64,000 bases of DNA, from the NCBI RefSeq assembly GCF_015694735.1, contig NZ_JADQDP010000008.1, positions 1 through 64,000 on the forward strand, read 5' to 3'. Positions 7,516 to 16,170 of the stretch are shown here, one piece after another. A program made the translations under genes and the position numbers. Under the pieces are notes generated by a model. It was not told the DNA's origin, did not search any database, and worked only from the letters and a program-made list of their open reading frames with translations. The DNA comes from Hymenobacter properus (GTDB lineage: Bacteria > Bacteroidota > Bacteroidia > Cytophagales > Hymenobacteraceae). Position 1 is the first letter of the stretch. The number at the start of each line of letters is the position of its first letter.

Positions 7516-8289
7516 ATGACAATTGCCTTTTTCTCCGACGTGCACGGCAACTTGCCGGCCCTGGAAGCAGTGCTGGCCGACATGGAGCAGCGCCGGCCCG
7601 ACATGATTTTCTGCCTGGGTGATTTGGTGGGCTACGCGCCTTGGCCCAACGAAGTGGTGAACGAGGTGCGCCGCCGCGGCATTCCCACCCTGGCCGGCAA
7701 CTACGACCAGGGCATCGGCCTAGCCAGCAGCAACTGCGGCTGCGCCTACAAAACCGACACCGAAAAGGACTTGGGTGCCCAAAGCATCGCCTACACCAAC
7801 CACATCGTGGGCGATGCCGAGCGGCGCTACCTGCGCCTGCTGCCCAAGCATATGCGCCTGGAGTTTCAGGAGGAGCCCTGCACCCTGAACCTGCTGATGG
7901 TGCACGGCTCGCCCCGCAAAATCAACGAGTACCTGTTTGAGGACCGGCCCGAAGCCAGCTTCCTGCGCGTGCTGGCCGAAGCCAACGCCGACATCATGCT
8001 CTTCGGCCATACCCACAAGCCCTATCACCGCACCTTCGCCTACGAGGTGGAAGGCGAAACCCGCTACCGGCACGCGCTCAACATCGGCTCGGTGGGCAAG
8101 CCCAAGGACGGCGACCCGCGCGCGGCCTACCAGCTGCTGCACCTCGACGAAAACACCAAGCTGACCGACCCCGGCAGCGTACGCTCGGAGCTGGTGCGGG
8201 TGGAGTACGACGTGGAGAAAGCCGCGCAGGCGGTGGAAGCCTCGCCGCTGCCCAATGAGTACGCCGATATGCTGCGCAAGGCCTATTAA
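7516..8289 (+). CDS. Calcineurin-like metallophosphoesterase
   Basis: A 257-residue protein with the full metallophosphoesterase signature: DVHGN near residue 8, GDLVG near 35, GNYDQG near 60, HGSPR near 135 and GHTHKP near 160. These residues hold two metal ions, and such enzymes hydrolyse phosphomonoesters or diesters; the YfcE-like members are cytosolic. The specific substrate cannot be read from sequence. It lies between DUF6428 and the acetyltransferase inside the arsenic operon, and the following gene starts 12 nt after its stop, so it is co-transcribed. It may act on an arsenate ester or on a signalling nucleotide, but nothing in the sequence proves that. Confidence 0.85.
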   Translation: MTIAFFSDVHGNLPALEAVLADMEQRRPDMIFCLGDLVGYAPWPNEVVNEVRRRGIPTLAGNYDQGIGLASSNCGCAYKTDTEKDLGAQSIAYTNHIVGDAERRYLRLLPKHMRLEFQEEPCTLNLLMVHGSPRKINEYLFEDRPEASFLRVLAEANADIMLFGHTHKPYHRTFAYEVEGETRYRHALNIGSVGKPKDGDPRAAYQLLHLDENTKLTDPGSVRSELVRVEYDVEKAAQAVEASPLPNEYADMLRKAY

Positions 8290-8301
8290 TCGGAGTTAAT
8301 C

Positions 8302-8796
8302 ATGACCATTGAACCACTCAGCGAAGCCCATTGGCCGGCAGTAAAGTTCATCTACGAAGCCGGCATTGCCACCGGCAACGCCACCTTTGAAACGCAGGCC
8401 CCCGAGTGGGAGGCCTGGGACCGGGTGCACCTGGCGCACAGCCGCCTGGTGGCCGTCGATGAGGCCGGCGCAGTGCGGGGCTGGGCGGCGCTCTCGCCCG
8501 TGTCGAGCCGCTGCGTGTACGGCGGCGTGGCCGAAATCAGCATCTACATCGGGGCCGAGGCGCGGGGCCAGGGCGTGGGCCGGCAGCTGCTGCAGGCCCT
8601 GATTGCGGACTCGGAAGCCCACGGCATCTGGACGCTGCAGGCCGGCACCTTCGAGGAAAATGCGGCCAGCATCGGCCTGCACACGCGGGCCGGCTTTCGC
8701 GTCATCGGCCACCGCGAACGGATTGGCCAGCACCACGGCGTGTGGCGCAACACGGTGCAAATGGAGCGGCGCAGCCCTTTGGTCGGCGTCGCTTAA
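8302..8796 (+). CDS. arsN1: GNAT acetyltransferase, ArsN1/phosphinothricin-acetyltransferase type
   Basis: A 164-residue single-domain GNAT protein. The acetyl-CoA loop is ARGQGVGRQLLQALI (about residues 91-105), preceded by the AEISIYI strand and followed by the substrate-side ENAASIGLHTRAGF. This layout is that of phosphinothricin acetyltransferases. The ArsN1 group in ars operons acetylates the amino group of arsinothricin, an organoarsenical antibiotic (established for the family). Its place between the metallophosphoesterase and the ACR3 pump supports this over a general antibiotic role. It starts 12 nt after the preceding stop. Confidence 0.8.
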   Translation: MTIEPLSEAHWPAVKFIYEAGIATGNATFETQAPEWEAWDRVHLAHSRLVAVDEAGAVRGWAALSPVSSRCVYGGVAEISIYIGAEARGQGVGRQLLQALIADSEAHGIWTLQAGTFEENAASIGLHTRAGFRVIGHRERIGQHHGVWRNTVQMERRSPLVGVA

Positions 8797-8814
8797 CTCA
8801 ACTGCTTACTTCTT

Positions 8815-9921
8815 ATGACCACCCTGAACCAACCCCTGCCCGCCGCCCCGGCCCCCGCCGCGCTGGCCGAAAAGAAACTCTCCGGCCTCGACCGGGGCCT
8901 TACGCTCTGGATATTCCTGGCCATGGCGCTGGGCGTCGGCCTGGGCTACTTCGTGCCGGGCATTAACGGGGCCATCAACTACTTCTCGGTGGGCACGGTG
9001 AACGTGCCGCTGGCCATCGGCCTGATTCTGATGATGTACCCGCCGCTGGCCAAGGTGAAGTACGAGCAGCTGCCCACGGTCTTCAAAAACACGCGCATCA
9101 TCGGCCTCTCACTGTTTCTGAACTGGATTCTGGGCCCGCTGCTCATGTTCTTCCTGGCCGTCTGGTTGCTGCCCGACAAGCCCGAATACATGATGGGCCT
9201 CATTCTTATCGGCATTGCCCGCTGCATTGCCATGGTGCTGGTCTGGAACGATTTGGCCGACGGCTCCCGCGAGTACGCGGCCGGGCTTGTGGCCCTCAAT
9301 TCTATCTTTCAGGTGCTGTTTTACTCGGTGCTGGCCTGGCTGTTCATCACGGTGCTGCCGCCCTACTTCGGGCTGAAAGGCTACGCGGTGAATATCGGCA
9401 TCTGGGACATTGCGCAGAGCGTGCTGGTGTACCTGGGCATTCCCTTCGCGGCCGGCTTTCTCTCACGCACCGTGCTGCGCCGCCTGAAAGGCGACGAGTG
9501 GTACGAGAAAGTGTACATCCCGGCCATCAGCCCCATTACCCTGGTGGCGTTGCTACTCACCATCGTGCTGATGTTCAGCCTCAAAGGCGAAACCATTGTG
9601 CAGGTGCCGCTCGACGTGCTGCGCATTGCGCTGCCGCTGGCCCTGTACTTCGGCATCATGTTCGTGCTCAGCTTCGCTGCCGGCAAGTACCTGGGAGCCG
9701 ACTACGCCGAGAATGCCAGCATTGCCTTCACGGCTACCGGCAACAACTTCGAGCTGGCCATTGCCGTGGCCATCGGCGTGTTTGGCCTGAACTCGGGCCA
9801 GGCCTTCGCGGGCGTTATCGGTCCGCTGATTGAGGTGCCGGCGCTGATTGCCCTGGTCAACCTGGCCTTCTGGTTCCGCCGCCGCTGGTACGGCGGCAAA
9901 ACCGTGGCTTCGGCCGCGTAA
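8815..9921 (+). CDS. acr3: ACR3-type arsenite efflux transporter
   Basis: A 368-residue, ten-helix inner-membrane carrier of the ACR3 class, which exports arsenite using the proton gradient. The hallmark GIARCIAMVLVWND is at about residues 136-149; its Cys is essential in characterised ACR3 proteins. GNNFELAIAVAIGVFG lies in helix 9. The N-terminus has a Pro/Ala-rich cytosolic tail of about 20 residues. It lies 18 nt after arsN1 and 27 nt before arsC. Often annotated arsB, but the sequence is ACR3, not the ArsB family. Confidence 0.95.
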   Translation: MTTLNQPLPAAPAPAALAEKKLSGLDRGLTLWIFLAMALGVGLGYFVPGINGAINYFSVGTVNVPLAIGLILMMYPPLAKVKYEQLPTVFKNTRIIGLSLFLNWILGPLLMFFLAVWLLPDKPEYMMGLILIGIARCIAMVLVWNDLADGSREYAAGLVALNSIFQVLFYSVLAWLFITVLPPYFGLKGYAVNIGIWDIAQSVLVYLGIPFAAGFLSRTVLRRLKGDEWYEKVYIPAISPITLVALLLTIVLMFSLKGETIVQVPLDVLRIALPLALYFGIMFVLSFAAGKYLGADYAENASIAFTATGNNFELAIAVAIGVFGLNSGQAFAGVIGPLIEVPALIALVNLAFWFRRRWYGGKTVASAA

Positions 9922-9948
9922 CTCTTCTCCCTGCTTTTTTCTCCGCTC

Positions 9949-10380
9949 ATGTCTAATAAGAAAGACGTGCTGGTGCTCTGCACCGGCAACTCCTGCCGCA
10001 GCCAGCTGCTGCACGGCTACCTCGCTAAAGAACTAGGCGAGCGCGCCGCCGTGTACAGCGCCGGCGTCGAGGTGCACGGCCTCAACCCCCGCGCCGTGCG
10101 GGTAATGGCCGAAGACGGGGTGGACATCTCGCATCACACCAGCAACCACGTCGACGAGTACGCCGCCGTGCCGTTCGACTACGTGATTACGGTGTGCGAC
10201 CATGCCAACGAAGTGTGCCCGGTTTTCCCGTCCACCGCCAAGAAGCTGCACCACAACTTCCCCGACCCGGCCAAGGCTACCGGCACCGAGGAGGAAATCA
10301 TGCAGCAGTTTCGCGCGGTGCGCGACCAGGTGAAAGCCTACGCCCACGACTTCGTGCAGGCGCAGTTCCAAGCAACTTAA
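9949..10380 (+). CDS. arsC: Arsenate reductase, thioredoxin-coupled type
   Basis: A 143-residue protein of the low-molecular-weight tyrosine phosphatase fold. The P-loop CTGNSCRS holds the nucleophile Cys11 and Arg17 (CX5R). The redox pair is in VCDHANEVCP, Cys83 and Cys90, the spacing of thioredoxin-dependent ArsC proteins (Cys10-82-89 in Staphylococcus). FPDPAKATG is the conserved DP loop. It reduces arsenate to arsenite, which ACR3 then exports. It is the last clear gene of the ars operon. Confidence 0.95.
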   Translation: MSNKKDVLVLCTGNSCRSQLLHGYLAKELGERAAVYSAGVEVHGLNPRAVRVMAEDGVDISHHTSNHVDEYAAVPFDYVITVCDHANEVCPVFPSTAKKLHHNFPDPAKATGTEEEIMQQFRAVRDQVKAYAHDFVQAQFQAT

Positions 10381-10483
10381 AGCAACTGAATAACAGCCGT
10401 GTAGGCTAGCAAGGTCTTACGCGGAATTCTTCGCTCAAACGCACGGTTGAGGTAAAGAGAGTTTTTCCCTCTCGCCCTGCTAT

Positions 10484-10666
10484 ATGGCAACTAACAAACC
10501 GGCCGGCGACGGCCACCGCAACGGCTCAGTGCGCGACCGTTCGCAAGTTTTCAACCCCGTCACGGAGCAATACGTGAAGCGGAACACCACCAACGGCCAG
10601 TTCATGGACGTGAAGCAAGATGGTACGCCTTTCAAAGGCGTGAGAAAAGAGAAGGGAGGCAAATAG
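10484..10666 (+). CDS. Small basic protein of unknown function
   Basis: A 60-residue soluble, basic protein that resembles a small family I have seen in many Bacteroidetes: AGDGHRNGSVRDRSQVFNP, then a Tyr/Lys segment, then FMDVKQDGTPFKGVRKEK. Conserved Gly, Arg and Lys residues suggest nucleic-acid binding, but no function is established to my knowledge. It stands alone about 100 nt after arsC and is closed by the terminator at 10700-10728. Confidence 0.7.
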   Translation: MATNKPAGDGHRNGSVRDRSQVFNPVTEQYVKRNTTNGQFMDVKQDGTPFKGVRKEKGGK

Positions 10667-10699
10667 TGCTACTTCTACTCTGTTTTTCTCAACTAAAAG

Positions 10700-10728
10700 G
10701 CGGCTCCGAAATGGAGTCGCTTTTTTAT
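10700..10728 (+). terminator. Rho-independent terminator
   Basis: The stem GCGGCTCC with GGAGTCGC (one G-T pair) is followed by TTTTTTATTT. It lies 34 nt after the small basic gene and ends the ars-side plus-strand transcripts. Confidence 0.75.
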
Positions 10729-10748
10729 TTCAATTGTTGCCCCCGCTA

Positions 10749-11618
10749 ATGCAGGTATCACGCCGACACCACTACATTCCCCAGTTCCTCATCAAGAATT
10801 TCGCGGATGCCGATGGACTGCTCTACCTGCTTGATAAGCAGACGGGTAGAATAGCCAAGCAGCGGCAAAGTCCGAAGGCCATATTCTTTGAAATGGACCG
10901 GAATACGGTTCTCTTTCACGGCCAACCCAAAGACCATCTGGAAGCCCTGTATGCAGCTTTGGATGACAAGGCCGCCGCCGATTTGCAAAACGTTCTTCGC
11001 TCCCGAAAAGCTTCTCTCGAAGAAGTAGTAAGCATGGTGGCGCTGGCCAGCTCGCTTAAATGGCGCATACCGGCGAGCGACCCGGAGTTTGGCCAACTGA
11101 AAGAGGAGTTGAGCCTGGCCGACCTAAAAGCTGAAATCCGGCCCATCGACCAAGCTAAACCAGTGGACCAGAACGCGCTGAACCAATTGGTGGATTCGGA
11201 TGCTATCAAAGAGGCCAAGCGTATCTTATTGCCCCTGCTGCCGTTGTTTGACGAGAATAAACTTACCGACATTCACGCCAGCTGGTTTATTCACTCGCAG
11301 CCCGATGAACGGTTTCCCTCCGTAATTGGAGACTGCCCCCTACTGGAAAGGCCCAATGCTGATTATAGCAAGCTGGAAGACTTCATCTTTCCGCTAAGCG
11401 CTACCGACACGTTTATTTACAAGCACGGGGCCCAGAAGCGGATTAAAAGCCCAATTTTTACTATCCAGAAGGACTTAGCTACCCTTCACTATTCCACGCG
11501 TTACGTTGCGTGCAGGAGCAAAACGCACTTGGAAACCATCGTGCAGATGTACAGCGCAATGCAAGCTCAAAACCAAGTAGGACAGCTCACGAAGCTCTTA
11601 TTTGACTTCATCGCCTAG
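10749..11618 (+). CDS. DUF4238 protein
   Basis: About 289 residues from the ATG at 10749; a TTG 15 nt earlier is possible but less likely. The N-terminus RRHHYIPQFLIKNFAD is the diagnostic opening of DUF4238. Members are often found singly in defence islands and mobile elements and have been suggested to be nucleases because of the HHYxP motif; this is not proven. The rest is mostly helical, with SWFIHSQPDERFPSVIGDCP in the middle matching the conserved core. It is an isolated transcript between a terminator and a convergent Mrr-type gene. Confidence 0.8.
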   Translation: MQVSRRHHYIPQFLIKNFADADGLLYLLDKQTGRIAKQRQSPKAIFFEMDRNTVLFHGQPKDHLEALYAALDDKAAADLQNVLRSRKASLEEVVSMVALASSLKWRIPASDPEFGQLKEELSLADLKAEIRPIDQAKPVDQNALNQLVDSDAIKEAKRILLPLLPLFDENKLTDIHASWFIHSQPDERFPSVIGDCPLLERPNADYSKLEDFIFPLSATDTFIYKHGAQKRIKSPIFTIQKDLATLHYSTRYVACRSKTHLETIVQMYSAMQAQNQVGQLTKLLFDFIA

Positions 11619-11705
11619 TCCCTTTAGCGAAATTCGAAACCCTGAGCAACTATCAGCCAGGTTCACTCCCCACGTTTCGCGCAATCTTTCACAGGATGCG
11701 GTTAA

Positions 11706-12902
11706 CTACCCACGCCACCGCCAAGCTCTTCTAAAGCCCTTAGCCTCGGCGTCCGCAACGGTTAAGGCGTAAAACTCACCTGCCTTGTCCAGCTTGGTTC
11801 GGTCGTACATCTGGTCAAATGGCAAGTGATAAATCCGCTCACCCGTTGCCGAACTGATGTGGCATTTTATCATCGGAAAAGCTCCCAGTTTCACCTGCTC
11901 CCGTACCTGGATTCCTAAAGCCTGGGCAAATTTGCGGGCTGTATCCGACAAATCCGTTGAGGTGCAAAACACCCCCAGAATGTTACTGGCGGACAGTAAC
12001 TGCGGGAAAAGGTGAAGCTGCTGCTCAGCTAGCTTTTTCTGCGCTGAGTCCAGATAGAATTTGACGGTGGTCCCGAACAGCTGGTTGATGTGCTTCTCGT
12101 GGATGAGCTTGTGCTTGCTCCAGTACTTGCATTGCACGATGAGGGTGTTGCCGTCTTTACGACAGATTAAGTCCCTTCCCAAATCTTCCTTGCCATTCTC
12201 AATACCAAAATAGGTTACGGTATAGCCTTCGCACTCATACAAGTACCCCACGAAGCGCTCGTAGTCACGGCCCAGTTGATAAGAGCTTTTCCGGCCCTGC
12301 ATGTACCGCTCCAATGCCCGCTGGTTACGCTCGGTCGTGGAGAGGCTGCTGTATTCTCCGGCCGTCAGAAAAACACTCACCGGGTCGGCCTCCTGCGGTG
12401 CTTGCTCGCCATACGTATCCTTTATTTCCAGCAGCGCCTCCTCTATTTCTCCTTCGCGAAACTCCGTCAGAAATGGAAACAGGCCTTCGTACTGGTTGAT
12501 GACGTACTGCAGGTGCTTCAGCTGAGCAGCCAGAATGCGTTTCTCTTTGCCGACTTCACGCACTGCCTGGGCAGAGGACTTGGCCGGCCGGGGCTTAAAG
12601 GCCAAATAGTCAGCAACCTGATTGTTATTGAGCAAGACCAGGTCCGCAATTGCCCCAGCCAGCCAGGGAAAGCTTTTGCTTTTCTCGGTTAACACTTTTT
12701 CCAATCGAGCCACATCAGCGGTACGCTTGTCAAGTATTTTCTCCCGGACATTTAGCTCGGAATTCCTGGTTTGGTAATCCTTGTAAAGGCTGCTCTTTTC
12801 CTGAGCCAGCTGCTTATCAAGCCGGTTTTTTCTAATTGCTAGCAGCCCTAATCCGACCAGAAATCCGAGCAACACCAACCATAGATACAGATACTCGGCC
12901 AT
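11706..12902 (-). CDS. Membrane-anchored Mrr-type restriction endonuclease
   Basis: A 398-residue protein with three parts: one transmembrane helix at residues 5-23, a coiled coil of about 60-130 residues rich in Lys/Glu/Gln, and a C-terminal Mrr/HJR-like PD-(D/E)XK nuclease. The nuclease core has GRDYERFVGYLYECEGYTV (about residues 208-226), then LGRDLIC and LIVQCKYW (about 240-258), the D...QxK active site. Mrr enzymes cut methylated or otherwise altered DNA, and a membrane anchor could place the nuclease at the DNA entry point (inference). A lone gene, convergent with DUF4238. Confidence 0.8.
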   Translation of the reverse strand: MAEYLYLWLVLLGFLVGLGLLAIRKNRLDKQLAQEKSSLYKDYQTRNSELNVREKILDKRTADVARLEKVLTEKSKSFPWLAGAIADLVLLNNNQVADYLAFKPRPAKSSAQAVREVGKEKRILAAQLKHLQYVINQYEGLFPFLTEFREGEIEEALLEIKDTYGEQAPQEADPVSVFLTAGEYSSLSTTERNQRALERYMQGRKSSYQLGRDYERFVGYLYECEGYTVTYFGIENGKEDLGRDLICRKDGNTLIVQCKYWSKHKLIHEKHINQLFGTTVKFYLDSAQKKLAEQQLHLFPQLLSASNILGVFCTSTDLSDTARKFAQALGIQVREQVKLGAFPMIKCHISSATGERIYHLPFDQMYDRTKLDKAGEFYALTVADAEAKGFRRAWRWRG

Positions 12903-12950
12903 AAATAGTCAAGCTAACTAATAGTCATACCAGGGAACAAACAGGGACGC

Positions 12951-14198
12951 TTACACCGAGCGCGCAATCTTCAGCATGGCCGCCGGCGAGTCGCCGAACT
13001 TGCAGAGCGCCTCGCAGTGCTGGCGCAGCTCCGAAAACAGGATGTAGCGGATAGTAGCGCCGGCAGCCCGAATGGCGGGGCGTGAGAGTTGGGCCAGCAC
13101 TTCCTTCTCACGGGCATCGGGCACCACCAGGTATAAAGCAGTTTCGTGCTCGGGCATGGAGAAAGCCAAGTCCGTCAGGCGCAGGATGCCGCTGTAGATG
13201 CTGGTACTTTTCTCCACCTCGAAGGCCGCTACCACGCGGTTGGTGCCGGGCGCAAACCACACGATGTCGATGAGGCGGATGGTGCTGGCCACATCGGCCG
13301 GCACGGGCAGCTCGGGGTGCTGGTCAAGGCAGAGAAACGAGAGCTTCTGCCCCCCGCAGAGGCGGTTGCGGTCGTTGATGGCCGTGGTTACGTCGCAGCC
13401 CAGAGCCTTGCCCACGCGCAGCAGGTGGTGCTGCATCTCGGTGTGCTGGTTTTCCTCCTGCGCTTCGGTCTGCACCTCCTTGTGGCGCTTCTGGGCCTGC
13501 TGCTGGTACTTGTCGCGGTCCTCGTCGGTGGCAAACTGCTGGTCGCCGGCAATCATCTTTTTCACGCCCACGTCGAAGAGCAGGCCGCTCAACGCGCCGT
13601 AGTCGAGGCTCAGGTGCTGGCGGTGCTCCTGGTTGAGGTCGCGCAGCCGGTCGCGCATGCGCAGGTATTCCGACCAGGAGCCCAGCTTGATTTTCTCCCC
13701 GAACAGCGCGTTGAAGCCGTTGACGATTGCCGTGTTGCAGGGCGGCATCAGCGTGGGGTGCAGGAAATACAGGATGCTGGCCACCGCCGGGCCGAGGCCC
13801 TTGATTTTGCGGCGGTCCAGAATGTCGATTTCCTTGAGCAGCTGCTGCTCGGTGGTGGCCGCCAGGCAGCTTTCCAGAAACTGGCCGAAGGCCCGCTTGT
13901 TGTCCTCGTGCTCGTAGATGTCGGGGATGCGCAGCTTGGGTTTCCAGTAGAAGGGGTGGGCCGCGCCCTGAAACACCTGCTTCTGCTCGCTGATGACGCT
14001 GAGCACGAATTCAAGGGAGGTGCCCTTAAAATCGTTGCCGAAACTGCCCGCCTTGATGTCCTTCACCACCTGCTGCACCCCGCGCCGGATGGAGCGGAAA
14101 GCCTTCAGGCGCTCTTCGTTGTTGATGAACCAGGTATTGTAAACGGACTCGGAATCAGCTTTGTATTGCTGGATAAGGGGCGGTAGCGCGGCGGACAT
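12951..14198 (-). CDS. Putative PD-(D/E)XK nuclease protein
   Basis: About 415 residues from the ATG at 14198 (MSAALPPLIQ). The C-terminal region has a plausible nuclease core: RLIDIVWFAP (Asp near residue 311) followed by VVAAFEVEKSTSIYSGILRL (Glu-X-Lys near 325), the D...ExK pattern. The part before, at about residues 50-215, is helical with KIKGLGPAVASILYFLHP, similar to the helix-hairpin-helix region of DNA glycosylases and nucleases. A Glu/Gln-rich coiled coil lies between them. I know similar single-gene proteins from Bacteroidetes islands, annotated as hypothetical or type II restriction-like. Function inferred. Confidence 0.6.
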   Translation of the reverse strand: MSAALPPLIQQYKADSESVYNTWFINNEERLKAFRSIRRGVQQVVKDIKAGSFGNDFKGTSLEFVLSVISEQKQVFQGAAHPFYWKPKLRIPDIYEHEDNKRAFGQFLESCLAATTEQQLLKEIDILDRRKIKGLGPAVASILYFLHPTLMPPCNTAIVNGFNALFGEKIKLGSWSEYLRMRDRLRDLNQEHRQHLSLDYGALSGLLFDVGVKKMIAGDQQFATDEDRDKYQQQAQKRHKEVQTEAQEENQHTEMQHHLLRVGKALGCDVTTAINDRNRLCGGQKLSFLCLDQHPELPVPADVASTIRLIDIVWFAPGTNRVVAAFEVEKSTSIYSGILRLTDLAFSMPEHETALYLVVPDAREKEVLAQLSRPAIRAAGATIRYILFSELRQHCEALCKFGDSPAAMLKIARSV

Positions 14199-14296
14199 AA
14201 ATCGGGGTGGGCCAATGGAACCACTAAGATGCGCAGAACCCCGGGGTCCGCAAGCCGGGACGCTCAAAATCCGCCGTCACGGCCGGTTGTTGCGAC

Positions 14297-15268
14297 CTAA
14301 TGCGTCATCCCGGGCATGGCCATTTGCGGCATATTCATCGGCTGCCCGGGCCGCATGCTAAGGTCGCCGTACCGGGCCGCTACGTAGTAGCCCGCGGCTA
14401 GCATCACCAAGGTCAGCACCGTTACCAGCGCTTTGCGGCCGGCCGAAACCTGGCCGTCGCCTTCCATGCGCATACCTGGCATGGCGTGTCCGGCGGGCGC
14501 GCTGGCGGCCAGCGGGGCGGCGTGCGTCATGCCGGCCATGGCCATGCCCGCGTGCTGGTGCTCGGCGGCGACCGGGGCCCCGCCCTTGCCCAGGGCCCGC
14601 TCGGTGCCCATGCCGTGCTTGAGCTGGTGCTTGACCGGCCACCAGTTGACGGGGTAGGCCACCACGACGCCCACGAGCGTAGCGGCCGACATCGAGGCCC
14701 AGAACCAGGGCGAGGTGGCTTCCATCGCCCGCATGTCGCGGCTCATGAGAAGCACCATGGTGGGCAGCATACCGGCCATCATGGCGTTCATCGACATCCA
14801 CTCCGGCAGAAACGAGCTACGCACGGCTTCTCCGTAGCTCATGTTCATCATGTCCTTCATAAACAGAGCCTGGAAGATAAACAACCCGAATAAGAACCCT
14901 ACCGCGTATTCCACCCAGATATCGGTGCCCATGCGCAGGCCAAAGTAGCCGGTGATGGCGGCGGCCACGATGATGCCCGTGGCATCGCCGGCCGCGCAGT
15001 GAATCGTGGAGCCCACGGCCTGCTTCCAGAGCGGGGCCACAAACGTCTCGTGGGTGCCGGGCGAGGGCTCGCGGCACTAAAACCAGTACACCAGCAGCCC
15101 CACCGGTCCGGTGTAGAGCGTGACCAGCACCCAGCCCCACTTCATCACTTTCATCTCCGGGGTGCTGGTAAACAGGTCCCAGGCCACGTAGAGCACCGAG
15201 AGGAACGTGAGGCCTAACCAGGCCCAGAGCAGCCATTCCGGCAGCCAGGGAGTGTTGTGCATTTCCAT
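14297..15268 (-). pseudogene. DUF4396 membrane protein, interrupted by an in-frame amber codon
   Basis: Two reading pieces lie in the same frame and are separated only by one TAG at 15077-15079. The first piece (63 residues) has two membrane helices and ends VTLYTGPVGLLVYWF. The second continues CREPSPGTHETFVAPLWKQ, then the DUF4396 core VGSTIHCAAGDATGIIVAAA with four or more helices. A His/Met-rich cytosolic or periplasmic loop follows (HQHAGMAMAGMTHAAP), and the tail ends NMPQMAMPGMTH. Homologues run without a break, so this is a nonsense mutation, or two polypeptides if the second part starts at the GTG at 15040. The Met/His-rich segments suggest copper handling. Confidence 0.7.
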
Positions 15269-15286
15269 TGGGAACGGGTGTAAATT

Positions 15287-15320
15287 AAAAAGCAGCGGGC
15301 TACGTAGCCCGCTGCTTTTT
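15287..15320. terminator. Bidirectional terminator downstream of the first DUF305 gene
   Basis: A perfect palindrome with arms AAAAAGCAGCGGGCTAC and GTAGCCCGCTGCTTTTT, which terminates in both directions. It closes the minus-strand DUF305 gene that ends at 15341 and separates it from the DUF4396 gene. Confidence 0.85.
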
Positions 15321-15340
15321 AGGTGAAAGGAAGGAGGACA

Positions 15341-15973
15341 TTAGTAGCCTTTGTTGGTCAGCAGCCACTCCTGCATCTCCTTTATTTCCATCATCTGCTC
15401 GTCAATTATCTGCCGCGCCAGGGCTTTGGTTTCGGTGTGGCGACCCAGGTCCAAATCGGCCTGCGACGTTTCGATGGCGCTCTGGTGGTGGTCCTGCATG
15501 AGTTGGGCAAAATCGCGGTCGGTATTGCCCGTGATAACGCGCAGGTCGTTGGCGCGCATCATCTTATCCATGGCCATCATCTGGCGCGTGTTAAACGCCG
15601 GCACGAGTGGCGTCTCCACCCGGTGACCGGCCAGAAACGCGTTAAACTGCGTAATCTCCGCCTGTTGCGCAGCAATGATGCGGGTGGCCAGGTCCCGCAT
15701 CTGGGTGTCCTTGCCATTTTTCAATTCCTCCTGGGCCATGGTAATGGCTCCCTGGTGGTGCATCACCATCATCATGGCGTAGTCCTGGTCGGGGTCCTGG
15801 GTTTTCATCATGGCATCCATCTTCTTCATCATGTCGTGCATGAGGGTCATCATGGTGTTCTGGTCATGCGCCTGCACTTTCAGGCTGTCAGAATCGTCTT
15901 TGCTGCACGCGGAAACGAGCGTAACGGAAGCCAGCAGCAGGGCCAGCAGGGGAAGGCGAAATAGCTTTTTCAT
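15341..15973 (-). CDS. DUF305 lipoprotein with two repeats
   Basis: A 210-residue lipoprotein: signal peptide with lipobox LVSAC (residues 19-23), then two DUF305 units. Each unit has the MxxHHQxAIxxA pattern (MMMVMHHQGAITMAQEEL near residue 70 and MQDHHQSAIETSQADL near 160), and Met/Asp/His residues are abundant. DUF305 proteins are ferritin-like helical bundles often found with copper and silver resistance genes, likely binding metal in the periplasm (function not firmly known). It has its own promoter-like site of the copper motif at 16032-16065 and is closed by a strong terminator, so it is a single-gene unit. Confidence 0.88.
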   Translation of the reverse strand: MKKLFRLPLLALLLASVTLVSACSKDDSDSLKVQAHDQNTMMTLMHDMMKKMDAMMKTQDPDQDYAMMMVMHHQGAITMAQEELKNGKDTQMRDLATRIIAAQQAEITQFNAFLAGHRVETPLVPAFNTRQMMAMDKMMRANDLRVITGNTDRDFAQLMQDHHQSAIETSQADLDLGRHTETKALARQIIDEQMMEIKEMQEWLLTNKGY

Positions 15974-16031
15974 AATAGCAGGACGTGGTTAAGTTTTCCT
16001 GATTGCTAAAACGGCCTGCTCTAACCCAGGA

Positions 16032-16065
16032 TTTATACCGATGCAGCCCCGGCTTGCATAATTTT
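16032..16065 (-). promoter_or_regulatory. Metal-regulon motif, copy a
   Basis: On the minus strand: AAATTATGCAAG, then TATAAA starting exactly 22 nt after the A of ATGCAAG. About 60 nt upstream of the first DUF305 lipoprotein start. It is one of six similar sites in the window. Confidence 0.6.
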
Positions 16066-16111
16066 CAACCAACCCACGCTGCCCATCACCAGAGCCGCTC
16101 GCGACTATCAC

Positions 16112-16143
16112 AAAAAAAGGCAGCCCGGAATGGGCTGCCTTTT
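16112..16143 (-). terminator. Terminator of the second DUF305 gene
   Basis: GGCAGCCC and GGGCTGCC form a perfect stem around GGAAT; on the minus strand it is followed by a T run (AAAAAAA on plus). It lies 27 nt after the DUF305 stop. Confidence 0.8.
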
Positions 16144-16170
16144 CGTGCGTTTGAGCGGTACCGCCGGACG

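Noticed and set aside
10457..10473. GAGAG/CTCTC hairpin after arsC as a terminator
   Set aside because: Only 5 bp with a T-rich loop and no T run after it.
15077..15079. Amber codon as a recoded amino acid
   Set aside because: TAG is not a selenocysteine codon, and pyrrolysine use is not expected in this group; a nonsense mutation is simpler.
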